Shown piece after piece: positions 11,676-25,151 of a stretch of DNA of 64,000 nt (position 1 is the stretch's first letter; each line of letters starts with the position of its first letter). Source of the DNA: Anarhynchus alexandrinus (lineage: Eukaryota; Chordata; Aves; Charadriiformes; Charadriidae); the NCBI GenBank assembly GCA_008711295.1, contig VUYV01000004.1, forward strand, positions 5,545,378 through 5,609,377, written 5' to 3'. A model generated the notes under the pieces. The model had not been told where the DNA came from and did no database searches. It worked only from the letters and a program-made list of their open reading frames with translations. The position numbers and the translations under genes were made by a program.

Positions 11676-14600
11676 CAAATGGTTATGTTATTTATAAATT
11701 ATGGAAGAACTTTCTCTCACCTTCTCAGCATGCGGGTTTTTTGTTGTGTTGTGTTGGTTTTTTTTCTTTCTTTTGCTAGAGGAAGGCTTTCCCTAATGGG
11801 ATTTGAAAGCCACAAACCTCATCTGTATCAATAACAGAGTAATACGTGGATGGGAAGTGTACTCAGTGTCAAGAGATGGGGGATGAACTGCTGTTAAGAC
11901 ACATTAATTAACATGGCCCTGCACTCCCCAGGCTGCTGTCTTCTGTGGGATGGGTGGATGTTTAAGCTGGTCTTTCTGGTTTTTAAAGCCTTTATGTTGT
12001 CAGCCTGTATCTGTAAGGTTTGAGAAGACATTTGCTTCTGGCATTGTTGCGAAAAAGGTGCTGGTCTCTTAGTAATCTGCTTTTACAGATCCTGCTGAAA
12101 CCTGAGAACTAATGCTTGTAATTTTGCTCGGTCATGGTGGGGACCTTGGGAAATCCATGCCCTTCGCTGAACACAAATACCTGGAAACTCCAGTGTTTAA
12201 AACCCCTTTCTGCTTTTGTGAGCCCTGCTGGTCTGATGTGTGAAATTTCCCCTTCTGTCCTTTTATCTGCTCTTTAAAATGTTGTATTCTTGATATTATC
12301 TTTTTATCTGCAGTTTTTACTATGATAGGGCTCCCTGAATTCCTTGACAAGAGCTGCTTTACACATAAAAGCAAGATTATCAAGGGCTGCAAGAGAGACG
12401 CTGTGGCCCGTTGGGTGCTGTGGTTGGGAATAGGGTGGTCGGGGTGCACAGAGCCGGAGGATTTTGCAGATATCAGTGGCACTTTGTTGCTTAGCAACAG
12501 CCTCCGGGGATGGAGGTGGCAGAGGGGATGCCTGCCCTGCCGCCCCCCAGCATCTCCCCGCTCCGCCTGCCTGGGGGCCTCACACTCACACGTGGGGTCA
12601 CACCGCTCGGCTGCCATGTGCCGTGGGAATTAGGTGGGCACCGAAAGCCTCCTGGGTTACAACTGTGATGGGGGGCTGGAGCTTTAGTAATAAACAGTAG
12701 TTGTGAAATGCTTTTATAGCTCTTTTTTATCTTGAAAGTTCTTTGTATCATAGCACTATTGAGAGAGGTGTGCTGCAACTCTTACCTGATTTTATGAGTG
12801 CTTTTTAAAACAATTTTTAAACTAGGTATCTCGCATATGGTTGCATTGAGAATTGGTGTCAGAGCCTGGATGAGAATTCAGGATGTGCTTGTTCTTCATT
12901 GCTCGTGCTGTTGTAGCAGCGAGAGTTGTTAGGTTGTGTGTGTGTGTATAATATACTTGCCATGTCAGCTTTTCTGTTTCTGGTTATCTACATAAGGAAG
13001 CAGATAGCTGGTGGAGATGTCAGCTGTGATGTGGCTTATTAAGAGCTACAAGACAGAAGTAATCACAAGAAACCCTGCTTCCATGCAGGCTGTTCTCCAG
13101 AGTCCCTGTTTGTGTCTGTTCTGTCTTAACCCTTCTCACATTGACTGGATTTTTTGGTTCTTGCCAAAGGGTTCTGCCCATATGAACAAATAAATACTGT
13201 GTGCTGCATCTGTATTTCTCGCTCTGTGATACTTACCATTGACAAGGTGCCGTGAACAGTAAATGAGAAGCAAAGTTAAGCCCTCAGAGACATGAATCAT
13301 GAGACGTACAAGGGCCCTTAACTAATTTGAGTGGGTTAGCAGTGATGAAAGTTGCTGCTCTGTATCATGTTTGAATTCCCTATCGCATTTCAAAATTGAG
13401 GGCGAGCAGCAAATGGAAAACCTTGCATGAATGCCCCTTTCTCCCATCTCTGACTGGTAAAGCCTTGTTCCAGACAGGAAGAAACCAGCCAGCCTTTGGT
13501 TTCAGGTCTGTGAAGTGCAGATAGAGGTTTCTGGATCTGAAAACTAAGCGTTAAGAGAAACTCGTAATTTAGCATAGGTTGAGGAAGTGGTTGCAAAGAG
13601 GCCCAGCTTAGCACCGCTTGGGTGGGGGAAAACCCAAATCCTCTAAACATAATGGAAAGAAAGTGGCAAAGCTGATGAAAACTTGCTCTGGATTTGGTGA
13701 GACAGCAAGGAGGAGTGATTGACGGCGCCTGCTCTGCTGAGGTCTTTCTCTGCAGCGGGTTATTGTCCTGTCAGCTCTGCCTGCCCCAGGCCTTATTTGA
13801 CATGCTTGGATAAGTGGATCGCATCATTTTGATTCTGCACATGTTCTCCTCTCTACGACTTGCTGGTTTTGTTCGCTCTTGAGCTTTAATTGTCTGCTGT
13901 CCTGGTGGAGTGTTTACTTGGTTACTTCTTTCTTAGCAGCAAGTGAGACTAACCAGACAAAAGTAAACCCCCTCCTTTCTCTCAGGAACATTAATGAATG
14001 TGCTGATTTATCTGTTCCTTCTTGTATCGCCTATTGCAAACTGATGTACTCAAGAATTGGTGTTGTCATTTCTCAGTCCCATAAAAGTCTGTCTTCCCAT
14101 TAGCACTGCTCTTGCCCTCTGTTTCTTGCTTTCAATTTCATCTCCCAGAGGAAACTGGGATGGAAATGAGAATGAAATATGGGTTTCCTTTTTAAAAAGA
14201 AAATAAACCAAACCTTAAGGGCTTCCTATTGGAATGTGATGGGATTGGACTCCTATCTCTTATCCTTTGAAAATCCCAGCTGGAATTATTTAATGTCAAA
14301 GCATGGAATTTCCCAGTGTGAAATTCATTGCTGGCTAAGGATGCACTGGGGATTAGAGAGACATCAGTTTGCCAGGGTAGCGTTGCTGTCACCACAGGAG
14401 ACCTCGCACAAAGGGACATTGCTGGTCTGTCCTGCTTCAAAGCTGAATCTTGGGGATGAGATTCTTCAATTCCCATTGAGGTTACATGCTGTGTGACTGA
14501 CAGCTGGATTTGGGCGGAATAAACCAGAGTGGGTAACAGTTTGCACTGCCTGGGAATAGAGAGAAAAAAATGAGAGTCAAGAGCAAAACATAACTTGCTG

Positions 14601-17600
14601 ATTTTCCTATTTGGTAATGGGGTGGTTTGCTAGTAAGCTTCCAAAATTTCCCTAAGACCACTTCCCAGTTGGGTGATTTTGCTCATTTGGCTGCCTGATA
14701 AAAAGGCCAGATCCAATGATTACAATGATTTCTTCTGGTCCAAAATTAAAATAAAATGAAAATCTATGGTGTGGAAGCCTGATGTCTTGCAAAGATGTAG
14801 CTTAGATAACAACACTGTCCTTAGGAGAAATCTCTTAAGTTTTGGAGGGTGTCTTCTCAGTTTCAAAGCAGTTGTATGAAGAAAAAACAGGAGCGTATTC
14901 AGACACTACACTGGGTAACCACTAAACATGCTTTATTTTTTTCCTCTGATCAAAGATGATTATTTTAAGTAGGCATCAATGTCGATGTGTTAGGGATCTA
15001 TAAAGCACTTAAGCAAAATATGGGCTGATGTGCACCGACTGGTGCGGTGTTAACAAGGTGCAGCTTTGTTTCTGAGACTCATAAATCAGCAGTGGTTTAG
15101 GTGATGGAGGGAGAGAGAGGAGCAACTCTGTCACATTAAAAGAATAACCTTTCTGGCCTCTTCTTCCAAACTGTTGATCTCTTCATAAAAGAGGATTTGC
15201 CCTGCTGTTCTAATAAGAGTTGTAAAATAATATATGTGTAATTAGAATTTAATAATGATTTGTGTGACTGGATCTACAGTATAAGCTGGTTCAAGTGATT
15301 GTGTAACCTTTGCATTGTGTTCATTATCTAATGTTGAAATAACAGCTGGAAGTTGAGAGACTGACATGCAGCTTTAAAATTACAGAGCTTGAAATTGCTG
15401 CTGTCTGTAAACATATGAAAATCTATTAATGACCTTTGAGCTCTCTGACTGAAAATGTTTTGTAACATAGAATACATCAAAATTTTCTGCTACTATAGTG
15501 TATATTTCCCCTTTCTCAGCAATTGCCTGGGATATAAATGAATGTTTCGTTCCTGACACAGATATCAGAATATTGGGAACTATTCTAGGAAGCCCTAAGG
15601 ATATATGGAAACATTTGGTTGCTTGTTGTTTGTTCTAGCAAACCAGTTATAGATGAGCTGCTCACAAGCACGTGGTGTGCTAAGCCACTCGATGTAGGAG
15701 AACATAGCTGCTGGCGAGACTGACAGCTGTAGAGCTCTGTTGTACAATACATTTCTCCAGCAGCATGTTTGAGGGTGACGAGGGTGACACAGATGCACTG
15801 TCCTGGACTTTTCATTAGCGTATGTGACATTTAGAAAGGCATTTCTAAATAGAAGTTACCTCGCTCAGAGTTTTCCCCTTAGGTTGAAGTAATATGCTAT
15901 GGGCAGCTGTTTCTGGAGATGTCTGGCTTCTACGTATTTCTTGTTGTTGGATCATTTATATTTCTTCTCATTTGTTTCCTAGCCAAAAGAAACTACCAGA
16001 GGACTAATTATTTAATACACATTCTAGACCTCATGACAGCTGAACTGAAGATTGTTGCTTACCACTGAGGGCAACTGCAGAGTTGGTAAAAAATGCCTCT
16101 AGTGTCATAGTGCTTAAACATGAATTAATTTATCATGCAGCACCAGGGATCAGGCTATGGCTGTTTTTTCTTCTGGAGACGCTCACCCCTACTGTAGAGT
16201 TGGCAGAAGTGAATTTGCGAGTGTTCATCTACTTCAGTGCAATGTTCATTGGCTTTGTGCAAGCTGTGTCAAACTGCAGTTTACGCTAAGCTTGCAGACT
16301 GTTCTGTGGTTGCTGAAGAACATTGAAGATGATGTTCTGCACCATCTTTGGGAATGGCACCCTTCCTAGGAGGGTGGTAATAAAGAGCGTAGGCTGGAGG
16401 CAGAGTCTCAAAACGTCCGCAGCTCCTTGCAGAGGGAACGTGTTTAAGGCTGTCACCACATGGGAGATTTGTCTGGAGCTTTCAGTAGGTGCTACTGCCT
16501 TAAGAGCAGTATATTTTCCATGGCTATGTTTTAAAAGTATGTACCAAAAAATAAGTGGAGACAACATGTGGCCAAATCAGGAATCCTAGAAAATAAATCT
16601 GCATTTGTGTTTAGTAGGTGAAAGCTTGAAATTGCTTAAAAAATCAAGCCGGAGATTCTTGAATTCATGACTAAGCTACTTAAGGGTATAGCTATATCTT
16701 TTAAGTCTCAGGTATGAAGCTATTCACATGGTAGTCGGTGCAGTCATAATGGGGTTGTTAGATAATTTGCACTATGAAGATCAAAACTTTAAATGCAGAA
16801 GTATAGATGGAGGAGACCAATTTAGCCCCTGCCTTTGGTAAATGAGCCATATGCCCAGTCCATCTGCCCAGCCTCAGGTTGGCTCAGCTCTGTTGCCAGA
16901 GTCCAGCTCATGGAAGCATGACATCCCTCTCTCAGCAGAGGTTGAAACAGTTGTGTCTTCTCCTTTTGCTATTAATTTTAAAGAGAGAGCCAGTGTTTCT
17001 AAGAATTCCTGTCCATAGTGACAAATAGGCTGGAGGCATCTTTTACTCAACAGTGCTTTCCTCTTTTTTCTCGCTAGTTTAGCTGAAAATTGGTAAAGGT
17101 GAAAGCATCCAGCTGCCATACCGGTTTTTGCTGGTAGAACCCTCATGCCTTCTCCTTTGGCAGCTTGGGGCCAGCTGGTGCAGCTGGAGGCTTGGGGTTG
17201 TGTTATCTTCCTGGCAAGACTGGAAATGAGTGGTGAAATGGCCACATCTGGCTTCAAGCAGGAGCTGCTTCTTCAGGTCCTAATTCTGTCACTCGATAGG
17301 AGCTGTTTGAATTCAATATGAGTGCCTGTTTAAATAATCTGAGGAGAAGGGGAATTGGTTCAGATTAAGTGTTTAAAGGCTGCTCTGTAAACAAGGGTGT
17401 GATTGCTGCCTATCAGCAGCGTCGCCCCGGCAGTGTCAGTGACTATTGGCACACTTGAGGAATGTCTTCCCAAAACACTGCATGCCTGACCGTGCCGCTT
17501 ACTTGCTGGATAATTTGGGAAGTTAGTTGAGATGGATGTCCCCAAGATCACATTCTTTAAAATGGAGGGGTTACGTGTAGTCTGTCACTTGTGAAATGTT

Positions 17601-17749
17601 GGGCAGCGTGCAGGGCTGCTGCCATCCTAATTGTTCCCCCTTTGGAAGGGACTCACCGGGATGCTGGGATTTTGCAGGAGCAGTCAGTCTGCAGGAGGCA
17701 CGCGCTCTGCGCTCAGCATCCATGCCCTGTGTGCAGCCAGGCAGCCGAA
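11676..17749. other. Mostly unique intron sequence
   Basis: Apart from the CpG-rich patch near 12.5 kb and the short TG repeat at 12934-12947, nothing was identified. The AT-rich block at about 15200-15480 has several TAAT and AATTA words and no repeats, so it could be conserved, but I have no direct evidence. Confidence 0.55.
12398..12643. promoter_or_regulatory. CpG-rich patch with an X-box (RFX) palindrome
   Basis: About 13 CpG dinucleotides fall within 246 bases in otherwise CpG-poor intron sequence. Inside it, GTTGCTTAGCAAC at 12486-12498 is a perfect inverted repeat of GTTGC/GCAAC and fits the RFX-factor X-box form (GTNRCY, short spacer, RGYAAC). The patch could be an enhancer or a minor internal promoter. 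No transcript start signal is evident. Confidence 0.4.
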
Positions 17750-17965
17750 ATAAGCTGGAATAGGTGCTGTCAGATAAGCACAAGCTCTTTGCCAAATCCT
17801 TCATACACAATATAAACTGGGCAGGCTGAGCTCCTGGTCCTGGCTGAAAGCAGCTTCAGCAGAAAGGTGCTTTCATCTGCTGTGAAAGCCGGGCAGGTTG
17901 GCCTTGCGGTGCACGAACAGCAGCGCCCCTCAGCACTCCTGCAGCCCGTAAAAGCTGGGCAGGCT
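17750..17965. repeat. Diverged tandem repeat, units of about 61-70 bp
   Basis: A core of the form TAAA(G)CTGGGCAGGCTG recurs: 'taaactgggcaggctgagct' at 17813, 'tgaaagccgggcaggttggc' at 17883 and 'taaaagctgggcaggctggg' at 17949, with a weaker 'taagctggaatagg' at 17752. The distances are 61, 70 and 66 bases. Sequences between cores differ, so this is an old minisatellite-like array with about four units. On the minus strand it gives a repeated CPAFT/CPVYI peptide motif, which I take as a by-product. Confidence 0.6.
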
Positions 17966-20900
17966 GGGCTTGCAATATGCCTCATTTCATCTACCTGAAA
18001 ATGGTGCCCCAGCTTCCCTTCAATCATTTAAGCTCCCTTGCTCTCTGACACACTTTCCGCTGACAGTAATTCTGCGAGCGCTCGTCGGGCATTTACTGCC
18101 ATCACTAGAGGAAATACTGATGGCTTAAAATGGGATCATTTCCTTTCTGATGGACAGCAAGCACCTGTGGGAGTTTTAATAGCCGTACAGTATGTCTGTT
18201 AGTAGGTAGCGAGGAAGACGGGTGCAGCTCTCTGCAGTGAGCGCCCGCAGGCTCTGAAGAGGAGATTGGAGGAGAGGGAGAAGCCACGGCTGGCTCCCTG
18301 CTGAGCTTGCAGAGTGCAGCTTGAAACAGTAGATTTTGTGTATCCATCTCCCCAATGGGTGATGGTGGAGAAGGGTTTATACCAAAAACTCGAACAACCA
18401 TATGTTCACATTCATGCAGATTTCCTTGACCTCTTACTAAAGAGAAGGTGTTTACTGTGCATAGTCTTGCTTTTATAGTCCCCTAAATTACTATTAAACG
18501 CTGTCTTTCCAGGTACTCAGTGCTACTGCGGAGGGAGAGGACTGGTTGCTTTTAGTTGGGTTTTTTTATTGTCCTCAAGTATTTGAGAAGGAAGAGAACA
18601 GTACCAGCCCCCTTCTCCCCAACTTTTTAGAACACTTACTGCTCAGCACTTTATCATTATTTATTCAGGTCTTGTGCAAGCAAAAAAGCAATCAAAGCCT
18701 TGTAAAATCATTGTGGATTGAAATGCATTTAAAAGTAGAGTGATACTGACCTTCCCTTTTGTAATTTTTGGCTATATTGTATTGAGGTAACATTTGTCCA
18801 AGGTGTCTCTACTTGGTACGGTGTCTTCCAGGTCCTAGCAGCAAAGGTCTTAATTCTGGGGAGACATAACAAGTGGGCATTTAGCAGAGTAGCAGCAGCT
18901 TGCTCTTCAGCTCTTCACAGGTGACAGGAGCACAGCCTCTGGTAATAAATTTGACTGTTTCAATTACAGTGAGTTTCTTGGTTCATCCGCTTTTATTTTT
19001 AAGTTAAATCATGTATCATAAACCTGCAAACCAGTGGCAGCTTCAAATGTCTTAACATTTCCAAAGCTGTCTTGTCAAAAAGTCATCTTATTCTCGAGCT
19101 AAACGTGTGACAGGGTCAGAGCAAACGTGATGCATTTTAAAAACCAAGACCCAAACTCATCTGGAATATGTCAGCTACGAAAGGAGAATTGCAGTCTAAG
19201 GTTAAACAAGCAAGGATTTCATTTGCAATCATTTTAATTGATATTGATTGCGTTGCTTGAATGTAGGGTCAAAGCAAGAGAGTCACTTCAAATCTAGACT
19301 CTTTTTTTTGACTTTTGAAAAAGCTTTAGTGGCTTTGGCTGAAAGGCATGGGGCTTGAGTTACATTTTTAGTGAAGTTCGCAATGGGGGAGAAGAGAGGG
19401 GCAGGAAAGTAAAACAAAGTGTGTGTTATATTACAGGAAAAGTGAGAACTTCCCCATCCATGAAAACTGCAGCCTCCCGGCTGGAGATGCCAGCAGTCTG
19501 CCTCCAGCGTGCCCTGAGCTCTGGGGACAGCCATGCTGGGCTGGCCTGCTGCCGGCGAGGGGCCACTGTGCCAGGCTGCGGGCCAGTCCTGCCTCCGCCG
19601 CTCCCTCCCCTCGCTGCCCTCCCTACCTGCTCTTTCACCCCGTGGATCTCCAGAGCAGAGCTCTCAAACTTCTCCTCTCCCACTGTTAAAGTGCGCTCCT
19701 GCTCATTTTTAAGATCTCCACTTGCATTTGCTGCCTGTTCACCATGTTGAGTTCAAATTCAATCACCTTGGTGGTCCTACCTGATACCCTCCAGCAGAGT
19801 TACCTCTTATCCCATTCCTTTTTTCTCTCCTTATTATTCACCTCATTTCATTTGCCTGTTGGCTACTCATCATTACTTGTGCTGGCTCTGTTCTTGCAGT
19901 GGCTTCTCTGTCTATGGACCCATCTTCAAATCCGTGCCTTAAAGTTAATTTCTTTCAGTACATTTCTCATGTATATCTCAATATTATCTTTCCATTTGAA
20001 TTAGTCTCCCGCGTCACCTTTATGCAACTTTAAAGGACAGTAGATTTACCTTAGTGAGGTCCTGTCTGTATTTGTAACGTGCTTTGTCTACTTAGAAAGC
20101 ACGAGAATATTAAGTCATCATTTGTTTCTGTGTTGCTGTTTTATAAACTGGGTATCAGGTCAATCGGAATATTTTAAAAGTAACCTAATTAAAAGTAAAT
20201 CTGTTTCAGTTCCTCTCTGAGCCAGGATCTCTCCCTGAACTATTAAACAAACACGTTTGACAACCCTACTGCTAATTGCATGCTAAAGTTGATACAAGGA
20301 TAGATGGTGCTTAGATCCTCGGGGGCTTTTCCATTGCAATTTTGCTGAGAGAAGCTGGAGGCAGAAACAGGGACAAGCAGGGTCGAGTTTAGAGACAGCA
20401 GTGGGGTTTAGTTTTTTTTTTCCTCCATGTGGATCCTTTTCCTGTTTGATGTTCAGTAGGATATTTCATGTTCCCCAACTTAAGGCATAAGTGCTACAGT
20501 GAAGAGTTGTGGAGAGAGAAGCTGGAGGCTGTTTCCCTTCTGGGAAATCAGCCCGTATAATCTTTTAAAGTCGGCATGGGCAGTCTGGCAGGAGTGGAGT
20601 GCAGCCAGTCCTTGGCTGCGTGTCTGAGCCTTGCAGTGTCCGATGGGCCCTGGGGACGGGGGATTGTAATGGACTTGATTTCGCACCAGGGCTGCATTTC
20701 GAACCGATGCTTGAGGGCTGAGGGTAGTCATTTTATTAACTGTAGGTGTTATTTTTGTCGTCTGCACCCCAGCAGCATGCTCAAGGTTTTTCATCTAGCT
20801 GTGTGGGTTTTGCACTTTTTTTCAGGTTCTTTAAGTGTTCCCTCTGTATGAAAGGTGTTTACAACCCCAAGCTCCCCCTGCATGCTTTCTGAGATCTCAA

Positions 20901-23900
20901 AGAGCTGTGTAAACTCAGAGGATTACGGCAGAGTTTGAGCTGGGCTGAGCAAACACTGGGTGATAACTCCAGCCAGCGGCTGGCTGAGGATGTGAGCTTG
21001 CGCCAGGGTCCTCTAGGGCTGAGCCTTATTTCCTCATCAAACACACAACGTGGAGTCCGCTGTGCAGAAGTCTCTCGCTGTGGCATTTTAGGGGTAAGAA
21101 CGGTCTAATTCCAGAGCTGAGGGCGGTGCATCTGCATTATTCACAGCTTTATTTATAAACTGAGTGGTGTGCACCTTGAGTCTCTTTGGAGATTGTAGCT
21201 GTGCCTCAGAGACAGGAAAAAAAAATGGCTTTTCAGGAAGGAGTGTTCCAAGTGATTGAGGATGTCGCCAGCTGTGCCGCAAGCAGAGGTGCGATTGCAT
21301 AACTTTTAGCTAGCTTGGGCCAAATAGCAATGAACAAAAATTCACAGAGATTTTTATTATGGACTCTCAAAATCTGTTGCAGAGTCTACATGCCTGGGTT
21401 GCCAGCCTGTGCTGAGGTCTTTGCCAGTGGATCTCCATAGCCACTGGTGTGCAAGGTATTTCAGGTAGAGCTGGACAAGGGTACCACAATTACATTTTCA
21501 GCTGAAGCGTTCATTGATACCTGTACATCGAAGTAAGCAAATGGGGAGATAGAATCTGTATGTTTCATGGAGTAACTGCCAGGAACTGAGGCTCTAAAGA
21601 AAGGCCTAATTCTTCCTTATCTGTAACCACGCAGCCAATTAGAACCATCTGCTCTCCGTCTGCAGCCCAGACAGACGCAGGGCTGCAGATGGAGAGGCTG
21701 TAGCCTGCCCTGGAAGGTGTGAGAGAGATTCCTAAGTGAGGACAGGTAGGAGACAGCCCTTGAAGCAGTGAGTAGTAAGGAACAAAATAGTTTTGTATAT
21801 TCTGGAACAAGATTTGGCAATCTCCTTCCTGGAACTGAGAAGAGAGAATGGGCCTGGATCCACCAGCCTTCCCTGCAGAAGGGGATTTACTTGCCCTGAC
21901 AGCAAAGGTAGCCAGGTCTGCTGACTTCTGGGTTGGGCAGAAACCCCAAGGCTGGATACAAAGACCTTTTGGCTTCAGGGCTTGACTTCAGACATTGTTG
22001 CTGTGTGAATACTAGGCTTTACATGACGTGCAAAGACCTGCTGGTCTGGGCTTGTCTGGGGGGAAGGCTCCAGTGGAACATTTTGTCAGAAGGCCAGTCT
22101 CACCTGCCGGCTGGGATTTCTGGATTGAAGTCAAGGTACATCAATAAATGCTGTTCACTGCAGTGAGGTACTGTGTATTCTGTATGTGCTTAAATTTTCC
22201 AGTAATTGCCTGTGTGCAAGCACAGATGCACATCCAAAAATAGTAAGCTCTTGTGCTAAGTGAGGTCCCCAACTTGGAGGTCATAAACTTTAGTAAAAGA
22301 GCAATCGCTGGAAGGCTCTTTTAGTAGAGTAAATAGAAAGGAAACAAAGGAGGCAAGAACAGAAACCCCATTAGCCCCCTCCTGCTATCTGCCCGAGGCT
22401 GCAAAGAGGTCTGCATTTAGCAGCATAGAGAACAGCCCCGCTGTCACCCGCTGTCAGTAAGGAGAGGCCGAGTTCAGTGTCCTTCGTTCCCAGAAAAAGC
22501 AAAGTCCTGTCAGCTGCGTCCTCCACTGAAGTGGGGAGGAACGGGACTCTGGAATAGGTTTTCTTGTCACGGGGCTGAGAAACTTGGCATCTTCCCCGTG
22601 GCTGCCCCAGACGTGCTGCAGAGCTGAGGTCGCCTTCCTCCTGCCGGAGGCGAGTGGCAGCCCCAGCTACCAGGGCTTGGGGCTTAATTCACGGCTGTTT
22701 GGAAAGTGCTTGAGATTCTTGGACGCGAGTGGCACTACAAGTGAATGCATTATTTCCTTGGCTTTGATCCAGCTATGACTGTAGTCCCTGAATTAATTTT
22801 GCTAGTAGCTCAGTGATGAGGCAAACCTTAAATCTCCAAACAAAACGGGGATAAAAAGCTAAATTTCTAAGTAGGGAATTTTGTAGGATTCAGTGAGGGG
22901 GAAAATGCAGCTTTCCTGACTAGTTGTGTGGGAAAGGGAATCTTGTAAAACGTGCAGTGGGTACTGAGGGAGGACTTTCCCTAAGGCATTAACAGAGGCC
23001 AAATCCCCATGTGAAGCCAGCTAGAATTTAAACCGAAACAGCCATTTGCTGCCTTTGAAAGCATCCTTAAAAGTGAATATTACATGCTGAGCCAGGAGTG
23101 CTTTATTTGCTGGTGCTTTCAGGTGGTGGCTTTCCCCTGCCACAGCCTCCTTTCTCCCTTGTCAGGGGCCCATGTCACCGCATGCAGCATCTTCCATGCG
23201 TCTGCTGTCACGTTGCAGCTGCATCTGGCTTTATGAAGAAGTGCACATTTTCAGTGACTTCTGTTTCTAATGTTTTGCTGAGTATCAGTTAACAGATGTC
23301 ATTTCCATTGCACTAGTTTCTGATTAGTTACTGAAGCTTAGCATTTTGGTTTCTATCTCAGCAACTTCCCAGTAAATAGGATAATGTGACCTTCTGTAAG
23401 TGGCATCTCAAACTGCTGCTTTAGAGTGTTATCTTAAAACTAAAACCCAAAATGAGCAACTAACCACTAATTTGTATTCCTCATTTTATGATTCATGGAG
23501 AATAATGCAAGACAATCATTTTCCTTGTTCTTTCACTAGTTATGGACTTGGTGAGCTGAGCTGTATTCTGGTGTGTTCTGTGCCTCTGAGACAGTTCGAC
23601 TTGTTTTAATTTTGGGGTGGGGGTTGTATCTGTGGAGGTTTTGCAACTTGCTGTATATATGTGTTTTTAGAGGAGCTTGCCAGCCACACAGGAGTCCTGT
23701 GCAAGGTGTATAGAGACTGGGTGCTGGCTGATTGTCTTTGAGCTTGGGCTGGACTAGGAAGCAGCTGTATGCATTTTATCATCCTGATTCAAACGTCAAT
23801 GTCTCTGCGACCCCACAGAGTCAGTGCATCACCTCGCTTCACAGGGAAGGGTAACTTTAGGCAGTGAGGGATTTGGAGTGGAATCAGTGTTACACACTGA

Positions 23901-24598
23901 GGCAGTCAATTCACTAATTAAACGAGAGCGGGGAGGAAGTAATCTAGAGCAATCAGCAGGGCATTTCATCCCAATTCCTAATTTTCCTTTTTGTTGGGCT
24001 TTAGTTTTTGAGAGACTAGAGAGCTAATGATTTTCATGAGCTGTTTTGCAGTACTGAAGGTGTGTGTGTTGACGTGAGCGAGTTGTATTGCGAGCTCCAT
24101 TCACGTAGGATACAAATATCCACGATGTAATTGCTTGAGTCAGAAGTGAGGCATTTAGAAAAGGGGGGATGAGGCATTTAGGAAAAATTCTGTGACTGAA
24201 GTTGACAAATTTTGCATGGTAAACAGTGCTTTTAAGGTATCTTCTAATCTGATATATTACCTTACATAAAAAATTAATTTGGATAGAGATTCTGCAAAAC
24301 GTTCCGTAAAGAGTTTAGTTTTTACACTTGAGCAGTTCATAAAAGGTGTTGGGGAAAAAATTATCTAGCCATAGTGAACTAATGTTATAGTGATTTGGCT
24401 TATTATTTCTTAAACTCTTCTGCTGCGTGGTGTGTGCAGGGGAAGAGGTCGATATATTGTCACCAAGAGTTCAGCTTTCAGTCCTGAAGGATGCCAGGGA
24501 TAGCAGTAGTAATTCCCTTCTCTGATCTCACTTCCTATGTTAATCATTATGACATGACATACCCGCTTTTAAACTCTGCTTAGATTGTATGTTACAGT
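17966..24598. other. Unique intron sequence, no gene seen
   Basis: GC-rich stretches occur at about 19480-19640 and 22380-22690. The frames across them on both strands look like composition effects. No repeat family was recognised. Confidence 0.55.
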
Positions 24599-24672
24599 CC
24601 TGATTCAGCGCAGACACTTAACACTTGGAAGTGTTCAACCTCTGTTATGTGTTTAGATCCCATTGATCTCAG
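24599..24672 (-). repeat. Ancient amniote interspersed repeat fragment ('agttaagcac' family)
   Basis: The plus strand shows 'cctgattcagcgcagacac', 'ttaacacttggaagtgttc' and 'gatcccattgatctcag'. This is the reverse of a motif common in amniote genomes (cccattga.gtcaatgggact, aaagttaagca, ctgaatcagg). I do not remember the family's database name. A second copy in the opposite orientation lies at 60205-60262. Confidence 0.5.
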
Positions 24673-25109
24673 CTTGCGTGTTGAATGCATGGTAGGCTTT
24701 AGAAGTGCATTTCTCCATATGAATGCTACTGTGAATCGGAGACTGTCAGGCTCAAGGGGGGTCTGATATGTTGTTTTCTGTGATCAGAAACAAAACAAAA
24801 TAAAAACCACCTCTGTTGCAGTTGAATAGTTAAAAGGCTTTCCTTCAGGATGCTGATTTCTTCATATGCTGTTGACGTATGGTTCCCGAATTAATGTGAA
24901 GCAAACTCATTTTCATAACCAGTTCCAGCATCTCTGAAATTAATCAAACACATAGCCTGGAGAGTATTCATCCTAATCTAATCTAAAATTACTGTTTGCA
25001 TTGTGCGTGCCTAATTATTCATCTTAAGTCATCTCTGGAAAGAACATGCTGTCTTGTTTGTGTTTTTATTCAATATTTATACTGCTTAATGCTTAAAAGT
25101 AGTCTCAGA

Positions 25110-25151
25110 GAACTTAAAGAACTTACTTTTTTTTTTTTTCCTCCTTTACAG
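25110..25151 (+). promoter_or_regulatory. FBRSL1: Splice acceptor and polypyrimidine tract for the FBRSL1 exon
   Basis: Thirteen consecutive T's at 25127-25139 are followed by CCTCCTTTACAG ending at 25151. This is a strong mammalian/avian-type 3' splice site. A-containing branch-point candidates (for example in 'acttaaag' and 'acttact') lie just upstream of the tract at about 25111-25127. This placement fixes the exon start at AAG (Lys), which matches the expected family sequence. Confidence 0.85.

Larger units (their letters stand above)
1..25151 (+). other. FBRSL1: 3' part of the intron preceding the FBRSL1 exon (probably intron 1)
   Basis: This is inferred from the position of the exon and its splice acceptor; the 5' end of the intron lies outside the window. 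In FBRSL1 and AUTS2 the exon encoding the KPQER block follows a first exon that encodes an arginine/serine-rich start, and the intron between them is long. No first exon, start-site CpG island or other coding exon is seen here. The only clear content is repeats and candidate regulatory sequence, listed separately. Confidence 0.75.
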
